Program-made: the position numbers and the translations under genes
Shown: piece by piece, positions 40,766 to 50,150 of the stretch
How positions within the stretch are numbered: the stretch's first letter is position 1
Layout of the letters: every line of letters begins with the position of its first letter
NCBI GenBank assembly: GCA_022414725.1
Contig: CM039462.1
Coordinates: 95,401,363 to 95,465,362, forward strand
Direction of reading: 5' to 3'
Length of the DNA: 64,000 nt
Source of the DNA: Microglena sp. YARC
Lineage: Eukaryota > Chlorophyta > Chlorophyceae > Chlamydomonadales > Chlamydomonadaceae
The notes under the pieces: model-generated
What the model saw: the letters and a program-made list of their open reading frames with translations, nothing else
The model's database searches: none
Told to the model about the DNA's origin: nothing

Positions 40766-43700
40766 ACTGCAACAGCCCTCACCCAGTCCATGAACGACCA
40801 AGGTCACCTGGGAATTCTCACCAGGGCTCTTCTTGACAAATCAACCTCTACCATGACCACTCTAGACCCTCTCTCACTCTCCAGCAAGCAACTTAAATAT
40901 ATGTCCCTAGCCCGTCAGCTGGAAATTATTAAAAAATCTGACATTACGATTTCTTGGAATGTCACAGAACTCCTCGACAAACTTAACATACACTCTCTCC
41001 CTCTCCCACCACAGGCAATCCCTGTCTCACTAATGACTCCTTTTCACGACCTGGACATCTACTCATACCATGACCTGGTCACCCCCATGGGAACTCATCT
41101 TATCAGCACTACAGACCTCTCTCTTATTACTTCACACAAAATTACTAAACACCACAAACGATCCTTGAACCGCCTCACCACACACCTCTCCTCCTTTCAA
41201 ACCGTCACTCCTCCAACTCACTCTGACCCACTCCCCCTCTCCCACAGGCAACTTGCTCCTGGCTACACAATCTCGCAGAACACGACAGACAACGTCAAGT
41301 TTCCTGCTCATATTGAACCCTCCACTCCAATTACCCAACGCTACCAACCCCACACCTCCGTTACTGATGCAGACTACGAGGCGGACCCCACTGGGGACCT
41401 GGAAGGAAACCAATGGTGGGCGTGGCCCACGGAGATCGCAGGCAGTCACGCGCACCGAGCATGGGGCTGCCCCAACAGTGACGCCACTTGGTCAGCACGC
41501 CACTACTTGTGCAAATCCTGGATCCGACACTCCTCCTCCTCCAAATTCTTCCGCGCATATAAAATAACCTCCACCTCACACCCGGACAGGATCCGCGAGG
41601 CCATGACATCCCCAGTTAGCAGCGCACCTGCACCACCGGCGCGCCTGCTCCACCTTACCTACGGATCTCAGTACAGAGCCCTACACATTACGAGCTGGCG
41701 GGGCAAGCGCTCTCACAACGACGACAAACTTTCCACCACCACCGTTGTCCACGTCCAATGGGCCCCAACCATCATGCACAACGAACATATCAACTCCTAC
41801 ACACGTATGGGATACAGCATCCACCATTGCACACCTCTCACCCCCACAACCTCCACCATACACTGGAAGCCTCAATCTCACCATGCGGCTCACCTTGTTG
41901 AACTGATAGGACAATCAACATATGACCAACTAACCCACACTTTTAAAACCACTCCTCCGATAACCACACACCTCAATCCCAGGAAGGACACCCACCTTAC
42001 TAACCTCCAGCAACAAGGCCAATGGGCAACCTCCCCGGGATTTAATGCTGACAACCACAATCTTGTTCACAAACTCCTGAAAATTGACACACACGACAGA
42101 CACCCAGACTGGGACATTCAACCACCCTCAGCCTACATTATACAAACAGGCATCCTCACTACTCTGGATGGCCACTCCACACACACACATACCAACGTTT
42201 CATATCTTTATAACCCCGCAGGTCACTGTCTTGGGCACATTCCCAACGACAGGCTCACCTCTCTTAAACAAAACTATGACCACTTCAAAAATCACCACCC
42301 AACCAAATGGAACCAACTGACCCAAGGAGGAACATACCACACTGACCTAGCTGCCCTCTTCACCAGGTACAGAGCTGCACCTGCTGCCACTAACATTCTG
42401 TCTCCCTTCCTCTATCAAGCAGCAGCTGCTCTGGGCATTACTCACCATCGTACCTCCAGTCCTCTTAGCTACGACCAAAGCCTCACCAGCTTCTCTTCTA
42501 CCAGCCCTGCTGACCAGCTCTTTGGCTCCAACCAAGACCCCTTTCTTACCATCTGGACTGGGGGCTCACTGGTGGACATTCCCAATTCCACCACACAAGC
42601 ACACCAAGCTCTCAGGTGGGCTCTAGCCAGTGCTGACCATGCCGAAAATACTCTCAGCCCTACCTGCACCCTGATGCTCCTCCCTGACGATCTTGCTGCC
42701 CCTTACAAAACTCTCCTCCACCACTCCTGGATCCACTACATTGACTCTAGACCACAGTCTGAATTCTATAATACCTCTGAAATATGGCTTGGCAGCAAAA
42801 CTCACACCCCACCCTCCACTAAAAAACTACACCTCATCCTTATATGCAACCCTCACAGCCAAGAGACTTACTTTCCTAAACTCCCAGACTTTATTGACCA
42901 ATGGACATACTACATGCAAAGCCTCTCCTCCTCTTGGGAGCCCTCTACTATCACACCACCTTCCACCCTTACTTTCACTGACATTGTCATCACCTACCCT
43001 CGGAAACTTAAATCTCTTGCCAAAAATCCCTGGCGACCTATACTCCACCAACACCCTCCCCCCTCTCCTACTACCATTACCCACCCCTGTTTCTACCTTG
43101 CTACCCCCTCCTCTGGCCTCCAGTTCTACACAGATGGTAGCCTAATAAAAGGTAAACCAGGGCATCCTAGCAAAATAGGCGCTGCAGTGTATGTCCCGGC
43201 TGCAGGACAAAGCTACACCATCAACCCTGGGGGAATAGGGGCCACCAAAACTAACAACCGGGCAGAATTGGTAGCTATCCACCAAGCCCTTCTCAACATC
43301 GACTATGATAAATCTCTTACCCTTCACACAGACAGCCTCTGCTCTCTTCAACTGATAAAAAAAATGATTCATGACCCCACCACAACAACCCGTTCCATTC
43401 ATACTGAATTACTGCAATCAATTCAAAAACACCTCATCCAACGCATCCTGCATGGCTCACACACCACCCTTTGTAAAGTCCGCTCCCACACAGGTATCCT
43501 TGGAAATGACAGAGCAGACACTCTGGCACGCAAGGCAGCTGAGCACCCTACCTCAACTAATTTTACAGATAACACTGGGGAAATTCCCCGCCACAATGTT
43601 TACTGGCCTACAGTTCAACCTCCTCGTACACCCATGGGAGATATCCCCCCAAGAATTTTAGCACCTAACCTTACACAAGGTATCACCTCTAACCTACCCA

Positions 43701-44578
43701 CTAGCTGCCACCTTGGTCAACACCCCCTTAAAGGGATTTACGCGACCACCTGGGCTGACAACACCCCCCACCAACTTCCTCAAGCAAGTAACAAATTTTG
43801 GACCTCCACCCTTATCCAGCAGAAAACTAAATTCCACATCCTTAAAGCCCGCTGGGGTAGACTATGGAACCGTAAACTTGCATTCCGCTGGAAACTCCCC
43901 TATATTACCAGCACTCACCCACCCACGAACTCCCTATGCCCCATCTGCCACACCTGTGAGGACGGAGCGGGCCATATCCTGGCGGGTTGCACACACCGGA
44001 CTTTCAAGGGACTCTACATTAAGAGACATGACGCCGCAGTGCGACTCATCCACAAGGCCATTTGCACGGGAGCCCTGGGATCCCGCAGGATGATCATGGA
44101 CGCTGGCAAGGAGGAGGACCTCCCCAGGGGGGTTCTGGGCAAACGTCTCCCCGACTGGTTACGCCCCTCCACTATTACTGTAGCGGATTGGAAAAGGATG
44201 AGACCTGATCTTGCCGTCCTACCTGACACAGACTCTCCTATTTGTATGTCTGATAAAGAACTCTGGGTTCTTGAGCTTGGATGCTGCTCTGATACCAACC
44301 ACGCTACTAAGTTTATTACTAAACATGCCCAACATGTTGAATTAGTCAATGGCCTTCGATCGGCTGGATACCTCGTTCACTACGAAGTTATTACCGTTGG
44401 TACAACTGGTACTATTCCTACCTCTTTCCTGACCTCTATGACCACTCTTGGACTTCAGAGATCCTGTGCCCTCAACCTGGCGGACACAGTCCACTCCCAC
44501 ACCATTACTAGCTTCCAGAGTATTCTACAGTGCAGACGCTTCATGGAAACACACCCCGGGTCGATACCCGGGGACTAG
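40766..44578 (+). CDS. LINE A polyprotein part 2: thumb/linker, RNase H, CCHC finger, RLE-like domain
   Basis: Open for 1270 codons. RNase H from about 43120: D in FYTDGS, E in NNRAELVAIHQAL, D in LHTDSLCSL, H and D in VRSHTGILGNDRADTLA. Zinc finger CPICHTCEDGAGHILAGC (CX2CX8HX4C) from 43937, the form that precedes RLE domains. From 44096 an RLE-like domain: MRPDLAVLPD, then E in KELWVLELGCCSDTN after 21 residues, and GTTGTIPTSFLTSM. The RPD-to-E gap is longer than the 12-14 residues quoted for R2-type RLE, so activity is uncertain. Stop TAG at 44576-44578. Confidence 0.82.
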   Translation, partial: TATALTQSMNDQGHLGILTRALLDKSTSTMTTLDPLSLSSKQLKYMSLARQLEIIKKSDITISWNVTELLDKLNIHSLPLPPQAIPVSLMTPFHDLDIYSYHDLVTPMGTHLISTTDLSLITSHKITKHHKRSLNRLTTHLSSFQTVTPPTHSDPLPLSHRQLAPGYTISQNTTDNVKFPAHIEPSTPITQRYQPHTSVTDADYEADPTGDLEGNQWWAWPTEIAGSHAHRAWGCPNSDATWSARHYLCKSWIRHSSSSKFFRAYKITSTSHPDRIREAMTSPVSSAPAPPARLLHLTYGSQYRALHITSWRGKRSHNDDKLSTTTVVHVQWAPTIMHNEHINSYTRMGYSIHHCTPLTPTTSTIHWKPQSHHAAHLVELIGQSTYDQLTHTFKTTPPITTHLNPRKDTHLTNLQQQGQWATSPGFNADNHNLVHKLLKIDTHDRHPDWDIQPPSAYIIQTGILTTLDGHSTHTHTNVSYLYNPAGHCLGHIPNDRLTSLKQNYDHFKNHHPTKWNQLTQGGTYHTDLAALFTRYRAAPAATNILSPFLYQAAAALGITHHRTSSPLSYDQSLTSFSSTSPADQLFGSNQDPFLTIWTGGSLVDIPNSTTQAHQALRWALASADHAENTLSPTCTLMLLPDDLAAPYKTLLHHSWIHYIDSRPQSEFYNTSEIWLGSKTHTPPSTKKLHLILICNPHSQETYFPKLPDFIDQWTYYMQSLSSSWEPSTITPPSTLTFTDIVITYPRKLKSLAKNPWRPILHQHPPPSPTTITHPCFYLATPSSGLQFYTDGSLIKGKPGHPSKIGAAVYVPAAGQSYTINPGGIGATKTNNRAELVAIHQALLNIDYDKSLTLHTDSLCSLQLIKKMIHDPTTTTRSIHTELLQSIQKHLIQRILHGSHTTLCKVRSHTGILGNDRADTLARKAAEHPTSTNFTDNTGEIPRHNVYWPTVQPPRTPMGDIPPRILAPNLTQGITSNLPTSCHLGQHPLKGIYATTWADNTPHQLPQASNKFWTSTLIQQKTKFHILKARWGRLWNRKLAFRWKLPYITSTHPPTNSLCPICHTCEDGAGHILAGCTHRTFKGLYIKRHDAAVRLIHKAICTGALGSRRMIMDAGKEEDLPRGVLGKRLPDWLRPSTITVADWKRMRPDLAVLPDTDSPICMSDKELWVLELGCCSDTNHATKFITKHAQHVELVNGLRSAGYLVHYEVITVGTTGTIPTSFLTSMTTLGLQRSCALNLADTVHSHTITSFQSILQCRRFMETHPGSIPGD

Positions 44579-45016
44579 CCCACAGACCATCCCCCTCCCA
44601 GGCTTTGTCCTATCGGCTGCATTGTGCCGGTGCTTTCTAAACTAGTTGTAGCCACCACTGGGTTGCTGACTGGAAGCCTCTAGGAGGGGCAGTCAGCACT
44701 TGCAATATGACCAGATGAGGATTTTCGCCCAGTTACGTCAACTTCTTTCGACTTGGACACCACGACTTTTTCTCCTGGCCACTGTATTACATGCCTCCAG
44801 ATTTATTCGGCCGGTCCCATACTTGATCTTGGTTGACTTTCACGGTTTTACCTCTTTAAGTAATAGACGTGGCTTTAGTTTTGTCCTACCGGTTGTCTTA
44901 CCGGTCTTGGTCCTACGGTGACTGTAGCTAGCTCCGGCTTACGCTATGGTGTCCTTAACTAAACGTCCTGTGAGTAACGGTTCTACACGGATGTAACAAT
45001 TTCAATTTCAATTTCA
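44579..45016 (+). other. LINE A 3' UTR and TTTCAA tail
   Basis: No gene. The end (ACGTCCTGTGAGTAACGG, then TTTCAATTTCAATTTCAA) is the sequence shared by all LINE A fragments in the window. Confidence 0.8.
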
Positions 45017-45026
45017 ATTAAGTGGC

Positions 45027-46045
45027 TTGTCATCGTGCACTGCTGCCATGATCATCCCCATCACACGGACACTTGATTCCCAGATGGCCACAACACGCAT
45101 GTACATGCAACATCATTACCAACCACCCCCATGCATGTATGCCCCCCCCCCCCAAGAGCAGCTTGATTCAGGCCCCTAACCCAAGAGCAGCTTGATTCCT
45201 GCAAAACGGACACAGCGTTGTAGGAATCAATGCGATGCCTTTCATATTTGCCCGAAGTGAGAGGGCAAGGGGAAATAGCATCCAGGCAGCAAGTTGGGCG
45301 CAGCATCTCGCGAGCGTACTCTCTCACCCCACCCACTGATGAACCTAAGAGTCGCTCGGTTCCTTGAGAGCACACACATCGCTGCAGGAATGAATGCGAT
45401 GCCCATCAGGTATCAGCTATGCCCGCACTGGAATTAAAGGGTGGGGTGGAAAAGCACGGAGCAGCTGTTTGGCAGAGCTACGGGAACAATCTGAATACAG
45501 CGCGAAATTGTTTAGCATTGATGCCGGCAGCGAGTAGACGCAGCTGTCGGTCAGAGCTCTGGGAATAATCCGCAAACAGCGCGAATTTTGTAGGCATTGC
45601 TACCGGCAGAGGGTAGAAGGGCACGCATTCCCGCCCATTGGCTGCCATAAGCGCGCCCAGTTAGAGCTCTGTTCTTGTTGCGAGTGACAAAACCTGCTTG
45701 GGTGAGGAATCGGAGCTCCCATTGTGGCGGGGTCAAGATATTTTCAGATCGCGGAGCACAGAGATAGCGCTAAGCGCAGAGGCAAGGAAGTGTAGGTGAA
45801 ATGAGCTTCGTCATGTACTGAGTTTGAAAATGAGCGAGATTGAAAATTGACGGTGTAAATGAAAATCGAGTTTGCGGGGTGGAAATGTGCCAGATCAGCA
45901 GTCGATGATTGAGGCGAAAATGAGCCAGATCAGCAGGAAAATGCTTGCCAGATAAGCTTAACCATTGCCAGTTAAGCCCTGAGCCCCGGACGCACGGACG
46001 GACAATGCAACTTTAATAGTACAGATGCTGCGTGAGCCCAGGTCG
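45027..46045. other. Intergenic host DNA with short direct repeats
   Basis: I find no supported gene. CCAAGAGCAGCTTGATTC occurs twice near 45150-45200, and a block of about 90 bp around ATACAGCGCGAAATTGTTTA (45490) returns imperfectly near 45570. AAAATGAGC(C/G)AGAT words repeat near 45830-45930. Confidence 0.45.
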
Positions 46046-47090
46046 CCAGTGCAGATGGCCTTGTGGATGAGTCGCACTGCGGCGTCATGCCTCTTGATAT
46101 AGAGCCCCTTGAAAGTCTGGTGTGAGCAGCCCGCCAGAATGTGGCCCGCTCCGTCCTCACAGATGCGGCATATGGGGCATAGAGGGTTTGTGGGCGGGTG
46201 GGTGTTGTTAATGTAAGGAAGTTTCCACCGATATGCAAGTTTACGATTCCACAGTCGACCCCAGCGGGCTTTAAGGATGTGGAATTTAGTTTTATGTTGG
46301 ATAAGGGTAGAGGACCACAATTTATTACTTGCATGAGGAAGTTGGTGAGGAGTGTTATCGGCCCAGGTGGTTGCATAAATCCCTTTAAGCGGGTGTTGGC
46401 CAAGGTGGCAGCTAGTGGATAGGTTGGAGCTGATGCCTTGTGTGAGGTTAGGTGCTAGAATGCGTGGGGGGAAATCTCCCATGGGTGTGCGAGGAGGTTG
46501 GACCGTGGGCCAGTAAACATTGTGTCTGGGGATTTCCCCAGTGTTATCAGTGTATCTGCTAGAGGCAGGGTCATCTGCGGCCTTACGCGCTAGGCTGTCA
46601 GCCCGGTCATTTCCAAGAATGCCTGTGTGGGAGCGTACTTTGCAAAGGGTGGTGTGTGAGCCATGTACAATTCGTTGAATAAGGTGAGATTGGATTGAAT
46701 GTAGCAGCTCAGCATGTAGGGAACGCGTGGCTGTGGTGGGATCATGGATCATTTTTTTGATGAGTTGAAGTGAACAGAGACTGTCAGTGTGGAGGGTGAG
46801 GTTAGTATCGTATGGAATGTTAATAATGGCTTGGTGAATTGCCACTAGTTCTGCTCTGTTGTTAGTCCTGGTGGCCCCCCGCCCACCTGGGTTGATGGTG
46901 TAGCTCATCCCTGCAATGGGGACATAAACTGCAGCCCCTATTTTACTAGGGGAGGCCGAGTTACCTTTGATCAGGCTGCCATCTGTGTAGACCTGGAGGC
47001 CTGCAGAGAGGATAGCTGGGTATGTGAATGGGTGAGTAGTGGGAGGAGTAAGAGGTTGAGGGTGCTCGCGGTGTGGAGTGTGCCAAGGTT
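46046..47090 (-). pseudogene. LINE A-family fragment: RNase H and CCHC finger
   Basis: Minus-strand coding with YTDGSLIKG, NNRAELVAIHQAI, LHTDSLCSL, VRSHTGILGNDRADSLA and CPICRICEDGAGHILAGC. It follows LINE A closely to the bases coding ...GDLGSR and then departs into unrelated sequence exactly where the RLE module begins in LINE A. The open frame continues upstream of the first Met at 46908. Related but not identical family, perhaps without RLE. Confidence 0.82.
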
Positions 47091-47129
47091 TTGAGGTGAG
47101 TGATCTGAGTCTAGCTTGTTTCCTCTTTT

Positions 47130-47285
47130 GGTCTTTACCCAGGTTGTTTATCAGGTTTGTGGGGGTCCCTTAAAACCCCTCGTGCTCCCAAATTATAACA
47201 TTTGATGGTCGGCAGGCTGTGCTGCTGTCCTGTCTCGGAATTGATTTGCTGAGTCTATGTAACGAATCCTCTCTCTAATAAATCA
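47130..47285. repeat. Dispersed repeat X, copy 2
   Basis: Partner of 16735-16900, including GGTCGGCAGGCTGTGCTGCT and GAATCCTCTCTCT. Function unknown. Confidence 0.6.
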
Positions 47286-47491
47286 TTTGGCGTCTTTGCT
47301 TGCTCTTGATAGCAGACGGCGAGCAGCCAAATTGCAGGCTGAAGCTATGAAACCAAGTTCAAGCTCAATTTTGAAAGCTGAAATGATAGAAAATGAATGT
47401 GTTTTGTGTTTTGATAAGAATGCTTCCATTTTTGATTGGTTTGATAACGTTAACATTTCCCCTAGTAATTAATGAAACGGCAAGCAGCCAA
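47286..47491. other. Short unannotated stretch
   Basis: Contains two related phrases (GCAGCCAAATTG(C/A)AGGCTG-AGCTATG type) but no gene I can support. Confidence 0.35.
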
Positions 47492-47509
47492 ATTGCTGGC
47501 TGGAGCTAT
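47492..47509. repeat. 18-bp target duplication of a LINE A micro-insertion, left
   Basis: ATTGCTGGCTGGAGCTAT is repeated exactly at 47603-47620. Confidence 0.85.
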
Positions 47510-47602
47510 TGAAATTGAAATTGTTACATCCGAGTAATGCGCCACTCTCAGGACGTGAAGTTAAGGACACCACTGCGTAAGCCGGAGCTAGCAGTAGTCA
47601 CC
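47510..47602 (-). mobile_element. 93-bp LINE A tail insertion
   Basis: Reverse complement of the last about 90 bp of LINE A including the TTTCAA tail, flanked by exact 18-bp duplications. A severely 5'-truncated retrotransposition event. Confidence 0.85.
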
Positions 47603-47620
47603 ATTGCTGGCTGGAGCTAT

Positions 47621-48304
47621 GTAGCCAAGTTCAAGTGTGTATTTACAGTGCCGCCAAATGTATGCCTTTTTTAACCTCAATATTCAAGCACTGGTGAGCT
47701 GAACCCCAACGAAATGCAATCGACGGGGGCCTGGAGTTCGTGATATGCAGATGATTTAACTTCAATTTAAAAGACAATGTAATCAAACACGACATGGACA
47801 AGTCTTTGAACTGTCTAATCCGCTTAGTGCTCTCCCTGGCTTCAGTGGGTATCACAGGGGGGGTAATTGGTTTGGTGTGTGTGGTGTGGTTTGTGTTTTG
47901 GTGTGTGTGGCGTGGTGTGTGGTGGTAAACCCTCCACCACCACCACCACCACCACACCAAAAGGGTATCACACGGGGGGCACTTGGAAATGGAAGACGAT
48001 GAGCAGCCCAGAGGCAGGCGACCAACAAATGATCTGTCCTAATGACTGAATGGCTTTGTGTGCATGTATGTATGTATGTATGTATGTATATTTGGGCATA
48101 CATATGTATGTATGTATGCATGCATGTATAGGCGTACGTACATATGTATGTAAGCATGTATGCATGTTGACAGTCCAGGGGTATCCAATAGGCTGGAAGG
48201 ACTGGCCCAAACTTAAAAACAGAAAAGGCAGTTAAAGAAACAAGCACTGGTAAACTGAACCCCAACGAACATACCGTAAACAAACACATCATCGCTTTTT
48301 TGTG
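47621..48304 (-). other. Possible 3' region of the minus-strand host gene, with duplicated pieces
   Basis: Minus-strand splice-like signals occur, for example CTGCCTTTTCTGTTTTTAAG before TTTGGGCCAGTCC near 48215. CTGAACCCCAACGAA appears at about 47698 and 48255, and a GGGTATCACA(C/G)GGGGGG phrase at about 47850 and 47965. A short frame (TEARESTKRIRQFKD) near 47800 could be coding. The evidence does not suffice to draw exons. Confidence 0.3.
48058..48165. repeat. ATGT tetranucleotide microsatellite
   Basis: Interrupted runs of TATG/CATG with scattered variants. Confidence 0.85.
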
Positions 48305-48465
48305 TGGTGGTGTTGAGCAGCCTGAAGGGAGCTCTTTCACTGGCATCTCTGCCCCCCCCCCCCCCCCCCCCCACACACAGCGGCATGAAATGCACGTAGC
48401 TGTGGTGGTGGTAGTTATGGTGCTGACATTGAGCAGCCTGAAGGGGAGCTCTTTCACTGGCATCT

Positions 48466-48497
<32 letters not shown>

Positions 48498-50081
48498 CAC
48501 ACACACACACAGCGGCATGAAATGCACGTAGCTGTGGTGGTGGTAGTTATTGTGCTGACATTGAGCAGCCTGAAGGCTGATAGACCATGTAACCAAAACA
48601 AACCATGAGCAACACGGATGGGGCTGAGATTAGTTTTAAGAGAGCGCTGTCACTGGCATCACTGCCACTCCCCCAGCGGCATGTAACGCACGTGGTGGTG
48701 TGGTGTGGTGGTGCAGACGGTGAGCAGCCTGAAGGCTGATGGGGATGGAGCCAAAACAAACCACATACAACACAGCTGGGGCTGATATTAGTTTTAAGAG
48801 AGCATAGCCTCTTTAGCGATTACAATGGTCTAGTGGTAGACCAGATTGCTAAAGAATAAAGAGTCGGGGGTTCGACTCCCCCTTCGGTCGCTCTTGGCGT
48901 TGCAGGTCGTCGTCAACCGCGATGGTAGCTTGTCCAGTTGAGGTAGGAGACCACTCCCCACCCGCGTACGACGGGCTCCCTTAACACCACGCCCCACCAG
49001 GCGTTATCATTACTTTTAAGAGTGCGCTTTCACTTGCATCAATGTCACACCCCCAGCGACATGAAATGCACGAAGCTGTGGTGGTGGCGGCGGTGGTGGT
49101 TGAGCAGACGGTGAGCAGCCTGAAGGCTGATTGTAAGATGCATTGGAGGCTGGGGCTGAGATTGGTTTCAAATGAGCTTTTTCACTGGCATCACTGTCAC
49201 ACCCCCAGCGACATGAAATACTCGAAGCTGTGGTGGTGGCGGCGGAGGTGGTTGAGCAGATGGTGAGCAGCCTGAAGGCTGATTGTAAGATGCATTGGAG
49301 GCTGGGGCTGAGATTGGTTTCAAATGAGCTTTTTCACTGGCATCACTGTCACACCCCCAGCGACATGAAATGCACGAAGCTGTGGTGGTGGCGGCGATGG
49401 TGGTTGAGCAGACGGTGAGCAGCCTGAAGGCTGATTGTAAGATGCATTGGAGGCTGGGGCTGAGATTGGTTTCAAATGAGCTTTTTCACTGGCATCACTG
49501 TCACACCCCCAGCGACATGAAATGCACGAAGCTGTGGTGGTGGCGGCGATGGTGGTTGAGCAGACGGTGAGCAGCCTGAAGGCTGATTGTAAGATGCATT
49601 GGAGGCTGGGGCTGAGATTGGTTTCAAATGAGCTTTTTCACTGGCATCACTGTCACACCCCCAGCGACATGAAATGCATGTAGCTGTGATGTGGTGTGGT
49701 GATGGTGCAGACGGTGAGCAACCTAAAGGCTGATTGTAAGCTGCATAAGAGGCTGAGGCTGAGATTAATTTGAAGGGAGCTCTTCCACTGGCATCACTGC
49801 CTCCCCCCCCCTCCCCCTCCCAGCGGCATGAAATGCATGTTGCTGCGGTGGTGGTGGTGCTGGTGCTGGCATTGAGCAGCCTGAAGGCTGATAGTCCATG
49901 TAAAACAAATCAAACCATGTACGACACAGCTGGGGCTGAGGTTGGTTTTAAGAGAGCTCCTTCACTGGCATCACAGTCACACCCCCATCAGCATGACATG
50001 CATGTAGCTGTGGTGGTGCAGGCGGTGAGCAGCCTGAAGGCTGATAGTCAGCAGCATTGGAGGCTGAGTCTGAGATTGACT
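48305..50081. repeat. Array A: about 152-bp units with copies of the 3' half of exon 3
   Basis: At least nine units carry GAGCAGCCTGAAGGCTGAT and CACTGGCATCACTGTCAC-type phrases. Unit starts at 49111, 49262, 49415 and 49567 give a period of 151-153 bp. On the minus strand each keeps FHAAGGVTVMPVKEL-like coding. Poly-C runs sit in two units (about 48351 and 48472). The SINE at 48804-49013 interrupts the array. Confidence 0.85.
48804..49013 (+). mobile_element. tRNA-derived SINE, complete head
   Basis: About 210 bp between TTTTAAGAGAGC (48792-48803) and TTTTAAGAGTGC (49014-49025), a 12-bp duplication with one mismatch. Box A-like TGGTCTAGTGGTAGA is at 48826-48840 and box B GGTTCGACTCC at about 48869. 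AGCGATT (48815) can pair with GGTCGCT after the T arm as an acceptor stem with two wobble pairs. The body equals 15341-15496. Confidence 0.9.
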
Positions 50082-50150
50082 TCAAATGAGCTCCTTCACT
50101 GGCATAACTGTCACACCCCCAGCGGCATGAAATGCCTCGTCCGCATCTTC
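50082..50150 (-). CDS. Host gene candidate exon 3 (possible last exon)
   Basis: Preceded on the minus strand by a very good acceptor (CACTTTCTGTTTCTCTACAG). Reads EDADEAFHAAGGVTVMPVKE and two more residues to TGA at 50082-50084. Phase 0 at its start fits the end of exon 2. The EDADEAFHAA part completes the helix of the AP2-like pattern begun in exon 2. An internal donor leading to further exons near 48.2 kb cannot be excluded. Confidence 0.4.
   Translation of the reverse strand, partial: EDADEAFHAAGGVTVMPVKELI

Larger units (their letters stand above)
29191..45016 (+). mobile_element. LINE A: Dualen/RandI-like LINE with APE, RT, RNase H and RLE-like domains
   Basis: Without the nested LINE B the element is about 11.3 kb. 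One frame runs through it apart from a single TAA (33947-33949). Domain order: long unknown N-terminal region, hydrophobic segment, Josephin-like protease, acidic linker, APE endonuclease, RT, RNase H, CX2CX8HX4C finger, RLE-like domain, 3' UTR and TTTCAA-type tail. APE plus RLE in one protein is the hallmark of Dualen from Chlamydomonas. The frame is already open at the left border and has no early ATG, so this copy is probably 5'-truncated. Confidence 0.85.

Noticed and set aside
47287..47472. 61-aa plus-strand ORF near repeat X
   Set aside because: No neighbouring signal or family; comparable ORFs are expected by chance.
48818..48900. Functional tRNA gene
   Set aside because: Pairing is imperfect, extra bases follow the T arm, a non-tRNA body and target duplications show it to be a SINE head.
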